Under the pieces are notes generated by a model. The model ran no database searches. It was not told the DNA's origin and saw nothing but the letters and a program-made list of their open reading frames with translations. From JBPESP01 sp051710585 (lineage in GTDB: Bacteria; Pseudomonadota; Gammaproteobacteria; Enterobacterales; Enterobacteriaceae): 64,000 nt of DNA. Positions within the stretch are counted from its first letter, which is position 1. Every line of letters begins with the position of its first letter. Shown here one piece after another: positions 20,165 to 31,738 of this stretch. Position numbers and translations under genes: made by a program. The DNA lies in the NCBI GenBank assembly GCA_051710585.1, contig JBPESP010000001.1, forward strand, positions 558,001 to 622,000, written 5' to 3'.

Positions 20165-21535
20165 CCTCATTTTACTACAAAATAGATTTTATCGTGCGCT
20201 CGTAATGATGTAATTGACGTCTAGGCGATATGGGGAACAGCGTATACTCAACCGGGAAAGATGGGTGAGAACAATCCCACCAACATACTTATAAAACATG
20301 TTTTAAGTTAATGCAGATTAAGAATTAGTCTGCTAATAATTTCCGCTTTACTGCCTATATTAAGGATCGATAAATAGTTCGGTTTGGAGAATAAAGATAT
20401 TAACTTCCAGTATTGCTAAACTTACACCGATGGCTAATGTATCAAAGGTTGCTATTGTGATAAGCACACTAAAACTGTGTTTTCTTGGAAGGGACGTTTC
20501 TGTTTCTTGCTGTTTTTAGATCGCTAAACAATATCTATTTCACTCAGAAATACTAGCTAGCATGGTAAACGCCATTCACTGATCCTAACGCATAATATAT
20601 TGGCTGGCTAAAAGCCAAAATATCAGTCAATAAGCGGAATTATGCCTTTATTATGCCTCTAAATATCAGTTTTGTATGTAGCACTTTATGTAAAGTATTC
20701 ATTAATATATCAAAGATAAGAATCAGTGTGCCAGAAAGGTTTATTATTTTATTTTAGCTTGAGAACCCATATCTAAGTTTTATTATCCCATTTTACTAAG
20801 GGGAGAGTTATGTTGACATAGATATTTTTTGCCAGAAGCTAAAAAAGCTACCTTCTAATAACATTGTAACATTGGAACGTTAAATTCCACAATAATAACT
20901 ATAAAAAATAATAGTATTAAATACCCATAGGCTTGCTATTAATTAAATACACATACAGCTTGGTATTACCAAGATAATATCAGAATAGAATGATGAAATT
21001 AATTAATATAGTATTTTTATACTAGTAACTAATTTATTTTAAAAGGTTTTTTTATGATTTAAAATTACTCTATTTTAGAGAGTAAATTATAAATTCTTTC
21101 TAGGCTATATAATTTATAGACTTGTATCAAAAAAAGTTTTTAAAGCAATTAAAAGATAATTATCTTAAGATAAATTTATATTTTTAATGCGGCAATGAAA
21201 ATAAAGATATTTTCATAAAAACTTTATTTTTAACAGTATTATAAGGCAACGAATATAGCCTTAATTGACTACCATCAAGACAAGAAATAAAATGATGGAG
21301 GTAAGTACTGTACCGCCCGATGAGGTATACTTTGTACAGTAGGACATCAGAACGATAAGAAAAATAAGCCCTTTCAGATGAACTTAGTGAAGTAACGGTA
21401 TTTATAGACATAAATACAGTATCACTGTGCAGCACGCAATCTAGAATAATTTGATTAAAGATATAGCAATATAATAAGAATTATTCTTATCAGGCCTATA
21501 TTGTTAACAGTCATATTTTACTCATAAAAAACAAA
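20165..21535. other. Very AT-rich non-coding stretch
   Basis: Between rlmA and manZ, where mntP lies in E. coli. No MntP similarity seen. From about 20660 on the sequence is extremely AT-rich with many A/T runs. Confidence 0.4.
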
Positions 21536-21560
21536 AAACCGGGGTAAATATCCCCGGTTT
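21536..21560 (-). terminator. manXYZ terminator
   Basis: AAACCGGGG/CCCCGGTTT stem (21536-21544 with 21552-21560), 7-nt loop, followed on the minus strand by TTTTTTGTTTTTT. It starts 13 nt past the manZ stop. Textbook intrinsic terminator. Confidence 0.92.
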
Positions 21561-21572
21561 GTAACAATATGT

Positions 21573-22430
21573 TTACAGCCCTAGTAAGCTATTCGAATAC
21601 CCAATAATACCAATAATAAAAAAGCCTATAATGATCCATAACGCGTTTACTTTTCGGCGCAAAAGCCACATACATCCGAAGGTTAGCAGTAGCGGTACAA
21701 GACCAGGCATTAGTTGATCCAGAATCATCTGGACAGTAGTGATGGTAGTTTGTCCCTCAGTGTTGGTGATACGGGATACGACAAATGGAATATTAACGTG
21801 TGTCCATTTATTTACTAATGCCCCCATAACAAATAATCCAAGGATAGAAGCCCCTTCTGTCAATTTTTGTAGAAAACCGCCACTCATATCATTGACGATA
21901 TTGACGCCTTTACGATAGCCATATGTTACGCCGTAATAGCGGGTGGCTAGACGCACTAGGTTGAAAAGAATAAAAAATAGTAGTGGACCGAGCAAACTAC
22001 CGCTCATGGCAATACCGGCACCGAGAGCGGCGAAGACCGGCCGTACTGTACCCCAGAATATCGGATCGCCAACACCGGCTAAAGGCCCCATCAAACCGAC
22101 TTTGATGCCATTGATGACGCCATCATCAATTGGTGCGCCGTTAGCGCGCTGTTCTTCCATAGCTAGTGTAACACCTAATACTGGCGCCGCCACATAGGGA
22201 TGTGTGTTAAAAAACTCCAGATGGCGTTTAATTGCCTGCTTACGATCGTCATTATTTTCTGGGTATAGGCGACGAATTACCGGCACTATAGAGACACAAA
22301 AACCGAGCGCTTGCATACGTTCAAAGTTCCAAGATCCCTGGAAAAAATTGGAGCGGATAAATACGCCGCGTATATCGCCAGACGTGAGTTTCTTTTGACC
22401 TGTAGTTGTAGTATCAACCATATCTCCCAC
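21573..22430 (-). CDS. manZ: Mannose-family PTS permease IID component
   Basis: 285 residues; E. coli ManZ has 283-286. With ManY it forms the inner-membrane channel that imports mannose, glucose, glucosamine and related sugars while ManX phosphorylates them. The IID signature parts are present: DIRGVFIRSNFFQGSWNFER near the N-terminus, the conserved GPLAGVGDPIFWGTVRP loop (about residues 115-131), and hydrophobic segments to the C-terminal end (WIIIGFFIIGIIGY). Starts 5 nt after the manY stop, so translation is probably coupled. Ends at a strong terminator. No damage seen. Confidence 0.97.
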   Translation of the reverse strand: MGDMVDTTTTGQKKLTSGDIRGVFIRSNFFQGSWNFERMQALGFCVSIVPVIRRLYPENNDDRKQAIKRHLEFFNTHPYVAAPVLGVTLAMEEQRANGAPIDDGVINGIKVGLMGPLAGVGDPIFWGTVRPVFAALGAGIAMSGSLLGPLLFFILFNLVRLATRYYGVTYGYRKGVNIVNDMSGGFLQKLTEGASILGLFVMGALVNKWTHVNIPFVVSRITNTEGQTTITTVQMILDQLMPGLVPLLLTFGCMWLLRRKVNALWIIIGFFIIGIIGYSNSLLGL

Positions 22431-22435
22431 CTATT

Positions 22436-23236
22436 TTAATCTAGTTCATTATCGAGATTATTAGCACCTTGTAGCGGCGCAGCCTGTCTTGCAACTTGGT
22501 TATAACGCGGGTTGAGCTGAATGTAGAGTATGGCCATAACCACACCGATAACCCCCAGCGCCACCAAATTAAAGCTAGTGAAAGCTGCAGTGACGAAACC
22601 GAGGTAAAAGAATGGCATTAAATAGCCTGCTCGCATCATGTTGATGACCATTGCATAACCAACAACTACAATCATACCGCCAGCGATATTCAAACCGTTA
22701 GTGATGACTTCCGGAATCGAGCTGAGTATGGTGTGCACCACCTCTGTACCAATAGATACACCCACGCTAACTGCTGGAATAGCGACACGTATGGCTTGGA
22801 GCAGTAGAGCTGAGATATGGATACAGCTCAGTGCTGTTAGATTGCCGCGTTCGGCAGCGCTATCAGCGGCATGCTGGAAAGCGACGGCGATGCTCCGTAC
22901 GATAATGGTCAACACCTGTCCGGCGGCAGCCAGCGGAATTGCTAGCGCGATACCGGCGCCAACGGTTTGATTACCAGCTATAACTAGAATGGTAGAGATG
23001 ATGGATGCCAGCGCAGTATCGGGCGCCACCGCAGCTCCGATATTCATCCAGCCTAATGCGATCATTTCCAATGTTCCGCCGATAATGATACCAGTTTTCA
23101 TATCGCCCAGAACTAGGCCAATTAAGGTACAGGCCACCAGTGGGCGGTGGAACTGAAATTCATCGAGAATAGATTCCATACCTGCGATACAGGCGATGAT
23201 AAATATCAGTAAAATTTGTAATGTAGTGATGTCCAT
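22436..23236 (-). CDS. manY: Mannose-family PTS permease IIC component
   Basis: 266 residues, same length as E. coli ManY. Polytopic membrane protein carrying the sugar path. Start MDITTLQILLIFIIACIAG and the hallmark stretches ESILDEFQFHRPLVACTLIGL and GGTLEMIALGWMNIGAA are intact; AGYLMPFFYLGF near residue 215 is also typical. Second gene of manXYZ, 90 nt after manX, tightly followed by manZ. RBS GGAG precedes the ATG. Confidence 0.97.
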   Translation of the reverse strand: MDITTLQILLIFIIACIAGMESILDEFQFHRPLVACTLIGLVLGDMKTGIIIGGTLEMIALGWMNIGAAVAPDTALASIISTILVIAGNQTVGAGIALAIPLAAAGQVLTIIVRSIAVAFQHAADSAAERGNLTALSCIHISALLLQAIRVAIPAVSVGVSIGTEVVHTILSSIPEVITNGLNIAGGMIVVVGYAMVINMMRAGYLMPFFYLGFVTAAFTSFNLVALGVIGVVMAILYIQLNPRYNQVARQAAPLQGANNLDNELD

Positions 23237-23326
23237 CGTACTTCTCCTATTAACTTTGCGTAATAGAGTGATTAATCCGTTTACAGATAAATTTATCCTC
23301 TTAAGGATGAGAATGTGGTGTAAAGC

Positions 23327-24298
23327 TTAACTGCCAAGTTTTTTAATTAAATCCATAAGCTTCAATCGGGAGTCGCTGGACACTTTACGCACTTCTAGTT
23401 CAATTCCGCGATCGTTAAGTTTGTTAAATGCCTCAATATCTTTTTTGTCTACTGATATGGCGTTATTGACCTGAATTTTCCCCTGCCGGAAGGCAATGCC
23501 GCCGATATTAACTGAAGTAATGACGACACCGCCTTCTACTAGATGCAACACATCGGTTGGGTTAGTAAATAATAACATAACGCGATCGTTGGCATATTTT
23601 GGGTTGTCATAAACTCGGATTGCTTTAGCCACGTCAACCACATGGGCTGTAACGCCAGGCGGTGCCACTTGGGTGAGTAGGGTTTTACGCACTGTATCCC
23701 TGGCTACTTCATCGCTGACTACAATAATGCGTTTAACGTTGGTTTCTTTTGTCCAGCATGTAGCTACTTGCCCATGGATTAAGCGGTCGTCGATCCTAGC
23801 TAAAGCGATAATCATATGGCCGTTCTGACTAATGCCTACCGGTGCAGCTTTTGGGCGTGAGGAAGCCACTAGTGTAGTAGCAGAGATAGCCTGTTCTGGT
23901 TCTGTAATTTTCAATGCTCTCACACCGATACGTCCAGTTTCCACTGCGATTTCGACTAGCCTTTGGAAGGCTGGATTATCGTCGCGTGTCATGAAGGTTT
24001 CAGTCAGCATGGGAATATTGACACCAGTGACGACTTCATAATTCTCTTTATCGATGACAATCTGGCTGGCGGCATTAAACGGGCTGCCTCCCCAGGTATC
24101 AACCAGAAATAATACCCCTGTTTTGATATCGAGTTCAGCCAGACGGGCTGTATATTTTTTAATTAAAATTTCAGTATTTTCGCCTGGGAAGCAATTAATC
24201 CAGGCGACGTTATCTTGTACACCTAAAATCATTTCAGTTGTTTTCAGTAATTGCTCAGCCGCTAACCCGTGAGCCCCAATAATAATACTAATACTCAC
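23327..24298 (-). CDS. manX: Mannose-family PTS IIAB component (fused)
   Basis: 323 residues (E. coli 323). Cytosolic phosphotransfer protein: domain IIA takes phosphate from HPr on His10 (IIIGAHGLAAEQLL), domain IIB carries it on His175 (IDDRLIHGQV) to the sugar. Both histidines are in place, joined by a linker of about residues 133-162 that is shorter in Ala/Pro than in E. coli. Start is GTG with AAAGGAGG upstream, also GTG in E. coli. First gene of manXYZ. Retention of an intact sugar PTS amid decay points to hexose or amino-sugar uptake from the host as a main carbon source. Confidence 0.97.
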   Translation of the reverse strand: MSISIIIGAHGLAAEQLLKTTEMILGVQDNVAWINCFPGENTEILIKKYTARLAELDIKTGVLFLVDTWGGSPFNAASQIVIDKENYEVVTGVNIPMLTETFMTRDDNPAFQRLVEIAVETGRIGVRALKITEPEQAISATTLVASSRPKAAPVGISQNGHMIIALARIDDRLIHGQVATCWTKETNVKRIIVVSDEVARDTVRKTLLTQVAPPGVTAHVVDVAKAIRVYDNPKYANDRVMLLFTNPTDVLHLVEGGVVITSVNIGGIAFRQGKIQVNNAISVDKKDIEAFNKLNDRGIELEVRKVSSDSRLKLMDLIKKLGS

Positions 24299-24335
24299 TG
24301 GATACCTCCTTTATTGAGAAAATAGACTATCCATC

Positions 24336-24361
24336 CTGTATAAAGGGTCTGTATAAAGGGT
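24336..24361 (-). promoter_or_regulatory. Tandem 13-bp repeat in the manX leader
   Basis: The unit CTGTATAAAGGGT occurs twice head to tail, 38-63 nt upstream of manX. On the minus strand each unit holds TATACA, 4 of 6 to a sigma70 -10 box, so this could be a duplicated promoter element. No CRP or Mlc site could be assigned with confidence. Confidence 0.35.
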
Positions 24362-24992
24362 ATTTCGAAACCCCTAACTTTTTTATGTGGTATAGTTGCT
24401 ATATTAGGAATTTTTCTCTGTACCCTACAAATTGATCCATTTTAGTTATTAATTTAGACTAACATAAATAAATCGTGATTTATTTATGTGTACAAAAAAA
24501 TAAAAAATTGTGACGGTTCTCAGTTATTTTGCTTGTGAAATTGGTGAAAGGATATAAGAGGTGTAGATGGGAATGAATAAACAGCCTTAACTAAGGAAGT
24601 TTTGTGGTGGGAGGGGTAATCCTTAATTATTGCTATAGTGATTATACTAATTGTATCCAATTGTATACAATTTTTGTATCCAATTATTGTTTTTATTGAC
24701 TATCACCAAAACCATAGTGGTAGTTTCTCTCCCTTTTTTATACTGATGATAGATTTTAGCCTAATTGCTAAATTATTTTGCTTTCACATTCCGAAAGGTT
24801 ACCTATATGTCGTTATTTATTTTTTGATCCTCATCGAAGTATTTAATCAGATAGCGCACTTCCAACTTCGTCAAAAATAATCCACCAAGTTGATATGCAC
24901 GAATATATGCTTGAAGGCTATTATGTGCCTGATAGGCAGAATGGCGCATCACAAAACTGACAAAGATAATACAGCTGAAGTGTTTAAAAAGG
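24362..24992. other. Non-coding upstream of manX
   Basis: Expected to contain manX regulatory DNA and, in E. coli, yoaE on the other strand. No YoaE remnant recognised. Short direct repeats of TTGTATCCAATT occur around 24650-24690. Confidence 0.4.
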
Positions 24993-25017
24993 CGCTCTTC
25001 TTCTTTGAAGAAGAGCG
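24993..25017 (-). terminator. Hairpin, likely sdaA terminator relic
   Basis: CGCTCTTCTTC/GAAGAAGAGCG perfect 11-bp stem with a 3-nt loop; the minus strand continues CCTTTTTAAA. Position and direction suit the 3' end of the decayed sdaA. Confidence 0.6.
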
Positions 25018-25099
25018 GTGGATAATTACTGGTATGTTTTTGCTGAGCCTCATGGATATTAGGTTATCTCGTAACATACATAACTAAATACCCAGCTGG

Positions 25100-26850
25100 A
25101 CTGTCAGCAATCTGTTACAAAGTTGCACCTAACTTTAATGAACAACACCGCACAGTATCCTTCTAGTCTGTAACGGTGAGCTGGATTAGATTATAAGTAT
25201 CTTGCATGCTAAGGATTTTGATAGTAGTGGCTGATAATAGCAAATAGGTAAAGTTTTACGCTGTCACCAATCCGGCGATTGTGGTGTCAGTGGAGATTGA
25301 ATGTACTTAAACTATGTGGAGGGGGTTATGGGCTAAAAAGCACGGTAATAGAGTAGTATCCAATAAATTTTGTATCGTAAAGAGTTTCTAGCGCTACTAA
25401 ATATATTGGAGACGATTGGTGGTAATTTCCTTATGAGGATGAGATGCCAGAAATTAATGGCCACGAGGATAGTTAGTTAGCAAAAAGCATCAGCGGTCTG
25501 CCTGCCTTAAAGAAGGCAATAGATATTCAGAGTATTGGCGTGCAAAAAAAAGGAAACGTCCCCTTTTTTAGCTGTTTTCCTTCTGTCACAGTGCGATTAT
25601 ACTTTCGGTTGAAAGAGACTGTTGACCAATTAAGGAATAGCGATTTACTGCCTTTCGGCAGATTGTTCAATTACTAGTATCTAATTAGTATGTAGTATGG
25701 ATTAGTATGTAGTATGGATCGAGCGGCTATAGCGCTATACCATGGTATGGATAAGGAATGAAAATCTCTGAGACTGTCATAATATTTTCTTAAACGTTAC
25801 TGAAATATTGAACAGGGTTAATGTCTTACTCGTTAGTTAGTCAAGCTGTAACCTTGATAGCCAGGCTCCATGTGATTTTTTTACGATATTTGGTATTTAT
25901 GTTTTTGTTGTTTTTATACATGATTTAGATGACATTATTGGGGTAGTATATCACACCAGTGTGACACAGCCTTATATGCAGGGTTTTTTCTTTTTTTTAC
26001 CGAGAAGTTAGTATTACGGTTAATGTTGTATACCTTACATTGACTATTTACTGGATCGTAGGTCAAACTAATATTGTGCTCTATACTGATTTTTGATGCG
26101 CCGTAGATCTATTTCAGACTAGCATATTAATTCTGACAGTCTATTGGTTGTGGCCATAGAGCACTTCACACCTTGATAGCCGACTGAATCGCTTAAAATT
26201 GAGGTTTCATCTTGTGCATAAGATCCCGATAGTACTTCTAGTGAAGAAGTAGTGCAACCAGACATCGGATGAAACGAGTTCGATAAAATAGTCTTAGTAA
26301 GCTAGGGCTGTAGATACAATTCTGATAGGGCTATTAGTGGACTAGGCAATAACCTGGTTAGCGTCAGTACTTTTTCATTAACTGTCGGGGAGGATATATT
26401 GATGCATTTTATTATTTGTATAGGATAGTTGTAGAGTGTTTGTCCGTCCGCAATTAACCTCTTCCTGAGGCAGGAGTTACTCTACTAGAAGGGGTCACGG
26501 TAGTAGCACGATCTTCAGTGTTCATGCTATGACAAAGAGCGCGCTTTCTTTTCAGAAAGAAACCTAAATGCCGGTCTATATATGATTGTGTTGTATAAGC
26601 GCGCAGCGCTACACTCATCAGATTGGAAACTGTGGAAAGAGGCATCGCACCAATGCTCCAGTAGTTGTTGGTCGCTGTTAAAAAATAAGGTATACTGTGT
26701 AGAGCCTATAGATCATCTTCCGGTCAACCTCTGCTTCTTCGATAATCAATTTTGCCGACGATTAAATAATATGTCTGTTTATAGTAGGTGCAATGATTTT
26801 CTGCAACGGTGTGAAAACGTAGCTCTTTTTTGCGTCGCGTCAGTTTTTTT
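25100..26850 (-). pseudogene. sdaA: sdaA pseudogene (L-serine deaminase)
   Basis: Clear part is 26680-26460 on the minus strand: NYWSIGA (E. coli TYYSIGGGF), then frame SNLMSVALRA...LKRKRALCHSMNTEDRATTV, matching ETGYSLSGLAMQNELAL...HVWQTMQACIDRGMNTEGVLPGPLRV, with identity over MNTE. The rest of the span is placed by expected length (455 codons) between nudL and the hairpin at 24993; I could not follow it residue by residue. SdaA degrades serine; its loss fits loss of amino-acid catabolism. Confidence 0.6.
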
Positions 26851-26934
26851 TAGGTGAATATCAATAACTATCCTGCCCCGCCAGGATTAGCCGTTCGTGT
26901 TCTGCCATGTGGCCCAAAAAGCCGCTCTTGTATC

Positions 26935-27525
26935 GGGAGGCGGCTGAATATTTTAACCCTTCAGGCGCTAGAGAATATGGGCGGTCATACTCCAGATTAT
27001 GTGGTGCTGATAGCAAGAGAAATACAGCTGCTGGGTTTGTATCCAGCGCTTAATATTCAGCGGTGTATATAGCTCGTTAATGATAACCGCTTCGGTTGAG
27101 AGAGATTTTAAAGATTTTAGCTACTTCCGGCACTATACCCGCTGGAAATAAACACGTACCTTACGCCAGCAGGTCTATGACGAGATTCCTTGAAGGCTAC
27201 TGCTGTCCACCGGTGGTGATTATAGCAATATTCAGACCTGTATAGATTGATTGCAACTGATTATTACGCTTAACTAAACACGATAACGAAGGTAAAAGCA
27301 TCGCTTATATTAACAATCTGTCTGGGAAACGCCAGATGACCGCCGTTTCTTCACAAAGATGCAAATGGTGAGTAAACAGTGGCGCTAGTGTAGCATGTGA
27401 TAAATGTTGGGAATTAGCACTGCGCTGTCTCTGGCGGTGTGTTAATAGCTGATGTAGCTTTTTTTACCGGTAAAAAAAAGAAGTTTGTGTAAAAGGTTAA
27501 TAAACTCTGGCAATGCGAGCGAACG
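26935..27525 (-). pseudogene. nudL: nudL (yeaB) pseudogene, Nudix hydrolase
   Basis: Immediately downstream of pabB, as in E. coli. Minus strand: SLALPEFINLLHKL (SLTLDDFLSRFQLL), SAVLIPNIYHM (AAVLIPIVRR), RRNGGHLAFPR (LRKHAGQVAFPGG), SPPVDSSS (LPPVDSVTGYQV), and at the end LYTPLNIKRWIQTQQLYFS followed by HIIWSMTAHIL ([33 protein letters not shown]). Stops and frameshifts throughout; the Nudix box is not intact. Confidence 0.88.
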
Positions 27526-27538
27526 TTCTGTTAAAGAT

Positions 27539-28903
27539 TTAAGCATCTAGCTGTTCCAGTAGCGGTAGCAGTGAGACGGCTTTCGCCAGTGTCTCTTGGT
27601 ATTCTGCTTCCTCATCACTGTCGGCGACAAGGCCACTTCCGACAGAACAGTGAATGTATTGGTTTGCGACAAGAAGGGTGCGAATGGCGATATTGGTATC
27701 CATCGCACCGCAGCAGCTAATATAACCAATGCTTCCACACCAGGCGCTGCGTCGCTGCGGTTCCAGCCTTTCGATGATTTCCATTGCTCGCACTTTAGGC
27801 GCTCCGGTAATAGAGCCGCCTGGGAAGCAGGCGCGCAGCAGATCGCATGGGCTGCGATCTGCTGGTAAAATGGCGCTGATAGTGCTGACCATGTGGTGCA
27901 CTGCCGTAAACGTCTCAATGGCAAATAGCGATGGTACATGCACGCTTCCTGGCTGGGCTACGCGCCCGATATCATTGCGTAACAAGTCCACTATCATCAG
28001 ATTTTCCGCCTGATCTTTAGAGGAGGCTGCTAGCTGCGCTACTTGCTGACGATCCGCTTCGGTATCCGTCAGGCGAGGTAACGTGCCCTTAATGGGGCGC
28101 GTCTGAATCTTGCTGTCGCGCAGGCGTAAAAAACGTTCCGGCGACAAGCTGAGTACTGTCTTGTCTGCCAGGCGGATAAACGCCGAGAAGGGCGCCCGGT
28201 TATGGGCTAGCAATAGGCGAAATGCCAGCCATTCATCCCCCACGCAGGGGGCACTGAAACGTTGTGAAAGGCAAACTTGATAGCAGTCACCTGCTAGTAA
28301 ATGCTGCTGTACCTGGTGGAATTTATCGCCATACTCAGCGCGGGTCATATTAGCACGCCAGGGCCCCAGAAGATGAAATGGCGCTCGCGGCACTACTGGC
28401 GGCACTGCAGTTAACCTGGCAAGTATGGGGGCAGGATCGTCGTGGCTAACTAGCGTCACTGTGTGCCTAAGATGGTCTGCCACTACCGCCCAGCGGTAAA
28501 TCCCAATTGCCATATCCGGCAGCGGGAGATCCTGTTGGGCTAATACTGGCAAATTTTCGATGCTGCGGGCAAGATCATAGCCAAAATATCCGAGCGCTCC
28601 GCCTTGAAACGGTAATTCTGTATTCGGCATCGCTATCATCTCTGCCGCCGTTAATTGTTGTTGCAGCACTCTAAAAGGGTCCTCATCCCGCAATTCATAC
28701 GTTTCTGCCCAGCGAATTTTAGTAACACCGGCACGAGTGACAAGCGTTACCGCCGGCGCAGCTACTAGAATATCATAACGGCTATCAGGATGGTTATTAT
28801 GACCGGAATGTAGTAGCATTGACCAGGACTGGTTAGCAAAAGAAGTAAAATAATCCAAGACGGCATTAGGCCGATAGGGCATTGTTATTAATTGTGGCTG
28901 CAT
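27539..28903 (-). CDS. pabB: Aminodeoxychorismate synthase component I
   Basis: 454 residues (E. coli 453). With PabA it turns chorismate and glutamine into 4-amino-4-deoxychorismate for p-aminobenzoate and folate. The chorismate-binding core is intact: GDCYQVCLSQRF, SLSPERFLRL, the PIKGTLPR motif with the active-site Lys that marks PabB, AENLMIVDLLRNDIGR, FPGGSITGAPKVRAMEII and DEEAEYQETLAKA at the C-terminus. The ATG at 28903 gives the family N-terminus but has a weak RBS; an internal ATG seven codons later is a possible alternative. Upstream yoaC/yoaB are absent and nudL downstream is dead. Confidence 0.97.
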   Translation of the reverse strand: MQPQLITMPYRPNAVLDYFTSFANQSWSMLLHSGHNNHPDSRYDILVAAPAVTLVTRAGVTKIRWAETYELRDEDPFRVLQQQLTAAEMIAMPNTELPFQGGALGYFGYDLARSIENLPVLAQQDLPLPDMAIGIYRWAVVADHLRHTVTLVSHDDPAPILARLTAVPPVVPRAPFHLLGPWRANMTRAEYGDKFHQVQQHLLAGDCYQVCLSQRFSAPCVGDEWLAFRLLLAHNRAPFSAFIRLADKTVLSLSPERFLRLRDSKIQTRPIKGTLPRLTDTEADRQQVAQLAASSKDQAENLMIVDLLRNDIGRVAQPGSVHVPSLFAIETFTAVHHMVSTISAILPADRSPCDLLRACFPGGSITGAPKVRAMEIIERLEPQRRSAWCGSIGYISCCGAMDTNIAIRTLLVANQYIHCSVGSGLVADSDEEAEYQETLAKAVSLLPLLEQLDA

Positions 28904-31284
28904 GGTTAACCGCTTGTTTCTAATCGATCGACGCAGTTTCGGTATCCTACTCCGCGTACGTGGTTATAGTGATAATTTTATAGCGTAATATCTTAGCATA
29001 ACTCCTTATTTTTACGTAATCGATTGTATTATAATATAATAAACGTAATCACTGTAATCCAGATAAGATGATGCTAAACGATATGTTTAGATTAATACTT
29101 ACAAAAAAGAGTAGTAATTGGCCGTAGAACGAATCTAGGTGTTAATAGTTGAAGAGTAATGAGCAAGCGGCGTGGTGATAGTGCAGGAAATTGCATGAAT
29201 TGCACAACGATTATACTAGCGAAAAAAAAGGGTTCACCCTGCTCTAGGAGGAAAATAGCAAGATCCATAAAACCTCAGCGGTACGTGAGTCGAGACGAAT
29301 TATTATGATAAAAAACCTTTATGATGATTCAGTTTAGGATGGTTCGTTTATCTTTATGACAGCACGTTCACAATTTTGATTTCGATTTTATAGTGCGGAT
29401 TCATTAGGCCTACTTAAACTATAAAGCACATAGCTCGGCTTGCCGGCTTCGACTCAGTTATCCTATACCCAATTATTCATTACAGCGCGAAATACGTCAC
29501 ATCAGGCAAGACGATAATAGAATCTAGCAGGCGGAGTTTTATTTATACTACAACATGCCAGAATAGTATTGATGGAAGTAAAGTGTATTATGAAAGGTCT
29601 AGTCAGTATTTTTTATTAAGTGTGGTATTCTACACGTCACGTTGGTTTAATAAAGGGGTCTAATGGTGAATCACTGCATAGGACATACGGACGTCAGGCA
29701 TCAATACACTGGAGGCTTATTGTATTTCTTTTCACTATCACTATAGTAAGATTAAAAATAAAAAAAAAGATACTATGCCAAAATGGCCTGTTCAGCATAC
29801 TTGGTGGCAGTTACAGAATGTGTTTGCGTATGAGATTGAATGTAGGTTATCCAGGTGCGGGATAGAACATGGGAATTGGCTGGCGTAGGAAATAATATAA
29901 CAGATGATTTACGCCTTGGGTATCCTAGAAAAAAATCTGAACGGTTTTAAACCGTAATAATCTTATCGCTTCCAGGCTAAAGCTACTCGTGACTCTATCA
30001 GAGTATAATAAATACTCGCTGATTACGACGAGCAGGGTAGTATTGGTAAGATCTATGTCTATCTGGTGCTAGATGCGCTATATGATGATAAAAAAGTAAT
30101 TATTCCAGCGATTCAAAAAAACGTTTCAAGATCCATTACATTACAGGATTCTGCCTTATGTAGCACAGTTGAAGTTTTACCGTGAGTAACTGCTGCTGAA
30201 ATAGCAATACCAGTTTTATATGCATGGATAAAGACGGAAAGCATGGTGTAGAAGGAACCGGAAATACTTAATACGCTAAGTTAAGTATACGTCTAGGCGG
30301 TGAGAAAGGAAGATAGGGATATCTTTATCTTTGGTGATATATTCAAAGAAAGAGGCCTATCTAGCCATTAGTAACTAATGCTAACGATAATTTTTCGGTA
30401 GCGACTACCACCTCTGAATATAAAGAGTGCATTACGGTCAATGTCATCGTTTGCTATGTATGCGGATATTATGCTGGCCAACCAGCATTTATTTCTATCG
30501 TATATTTTAGTCAAAAACGGTGAGTTGAGGAGTATCACCCGCATATATATCATGCTGTTCAATAGAAACGGATTAACTGTCGGATATCGTTAATTCAAAC
30601 ATAATTGATCAAGTTACTATATGATGTGCTAGATTTAGCATGTGATATGAGGCTGCTTAGTGGTTTGATGTTCAGGATTTGCAGAGTTATATAAAGAACA
30701 CTATACAGCTTCATTCGACGCCTAGGATTTTTTTTTGCTTAGTGCTTAGGAAACTAGAATGCGGTAGTCTACGTGATTTTCTAGTGTAGGTCTGTCGCGT
30801 GCAAGCACTCCCCACTGAGTGGTTACTGTATTGGATGATTCGCTGGATGTATGCCGGTCTTCCTAAATACCGAGTTTAAACACACGACTTTCTACAACAC
30901 TCTTCTTAAATGGTTTAAAAACAACAAGGAACTGGAATTTAACTATTAGTATAAATGTAACGCATGTCGTTTTTTTACTGGCGACAACGTTATTATCTAT
31001 CTCAAATTATTTACATAAAGTGATAATGGAAATAGTCGTTAACTGAATCTTTCCCTCGGTGATCTTGCTGGTAAATAAGCATAAGGGAAGGTAGCGAAAA
31101 AACTGGTACGGATGTTCTTTTGGACACTTATTATAAAGTACGGTCTTTTTTTTGTGCATCATATCAGATGATATGCGATATAGTGGTAATATTTTGCATT
31201 TCTTCGTTGAGCTAACCTATTGTTCATGTAGAGTGTAATTAATAAGTGCAAAATTCTGCGCTAATTTCTGGGTACTGATAACAC
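28904..31284. other. Non-coding; presumably 5' part of decayed yoaA
   Basis: By gene order this should hold yoaB/yoaC and the N-terminal two thirds of yoaA. No helicase Walker motif or DEAH box could be found by eye. Stretches around 30010-30240 have stop-free pieces without recognised similarity. Confidence 0.4.
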
Positions 31285-31620
31285 TAATTTTGTTGGCCAC
31301 CAACAGTTTTTTAGGGAGAGAGTAGACGTGTGTAGCAATCTTCTATGCTACGTCATTATCGATAAACTACTGTTCACTACATCGAATGATCCACTGATGA
31401 AAGCTCGTATTGAAGATTGTTAGATACGTAGCAGTAATCTTTATATCGAGGTGTAGTAGATCCCGGAGGGAGTCATCACCATGAAGTATATAGATAACCT
31501 ACAGGTTGATACGTAACAGTGATAACTGTGATTTATTAATTAGTTATGATCAACTACTAGTGATCCGCTTGTACGGGTAAGATTTTTCCGTAAAGCTTGT
31601 CAACTAAGCACTGAGCTCGG
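31285..31620 (+). pseudogene. yoaA: yoaA pseudogene, C-terminal part (XPD/DinG-type helicase)
   Basis: Directly upstream of tsaB, as in E. coli. Reads LLATNSFLGRE (E. coli LLVATSSFWEGVD), after a frameshift VIIDKLLFTTSNDPLMKARIEDC (in pieces; VIIDKLPFTSPDDPLLKARMEDC), IPEGVITMK (LPDAVITLK), VITVIY-stop-LVMINY (VLVICDNRLVMRPY), and a tail like FLASLPP. Unambiguous, with stops and frameshifts. YoaA unwinds DNA with HolC during repair; it is lost here. Confidence 0.9.
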
Positions 31621-31738
31621 TCATTCTAATGCCTCATTGCCTTAAAAGGCAAAAGATCACTGTATCTCTTTATCACAGTGGGTTTATTACCATAAATTTT
31701 CGTGAATGTTCATTCTGTGCTCGCTTAAGGTTTTTAGT

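Noticed and set aside
27547..27939. 130-codon open frame, minus strand
   Set aside because: Shadow frame inside pabB, which is intact in the other frame.
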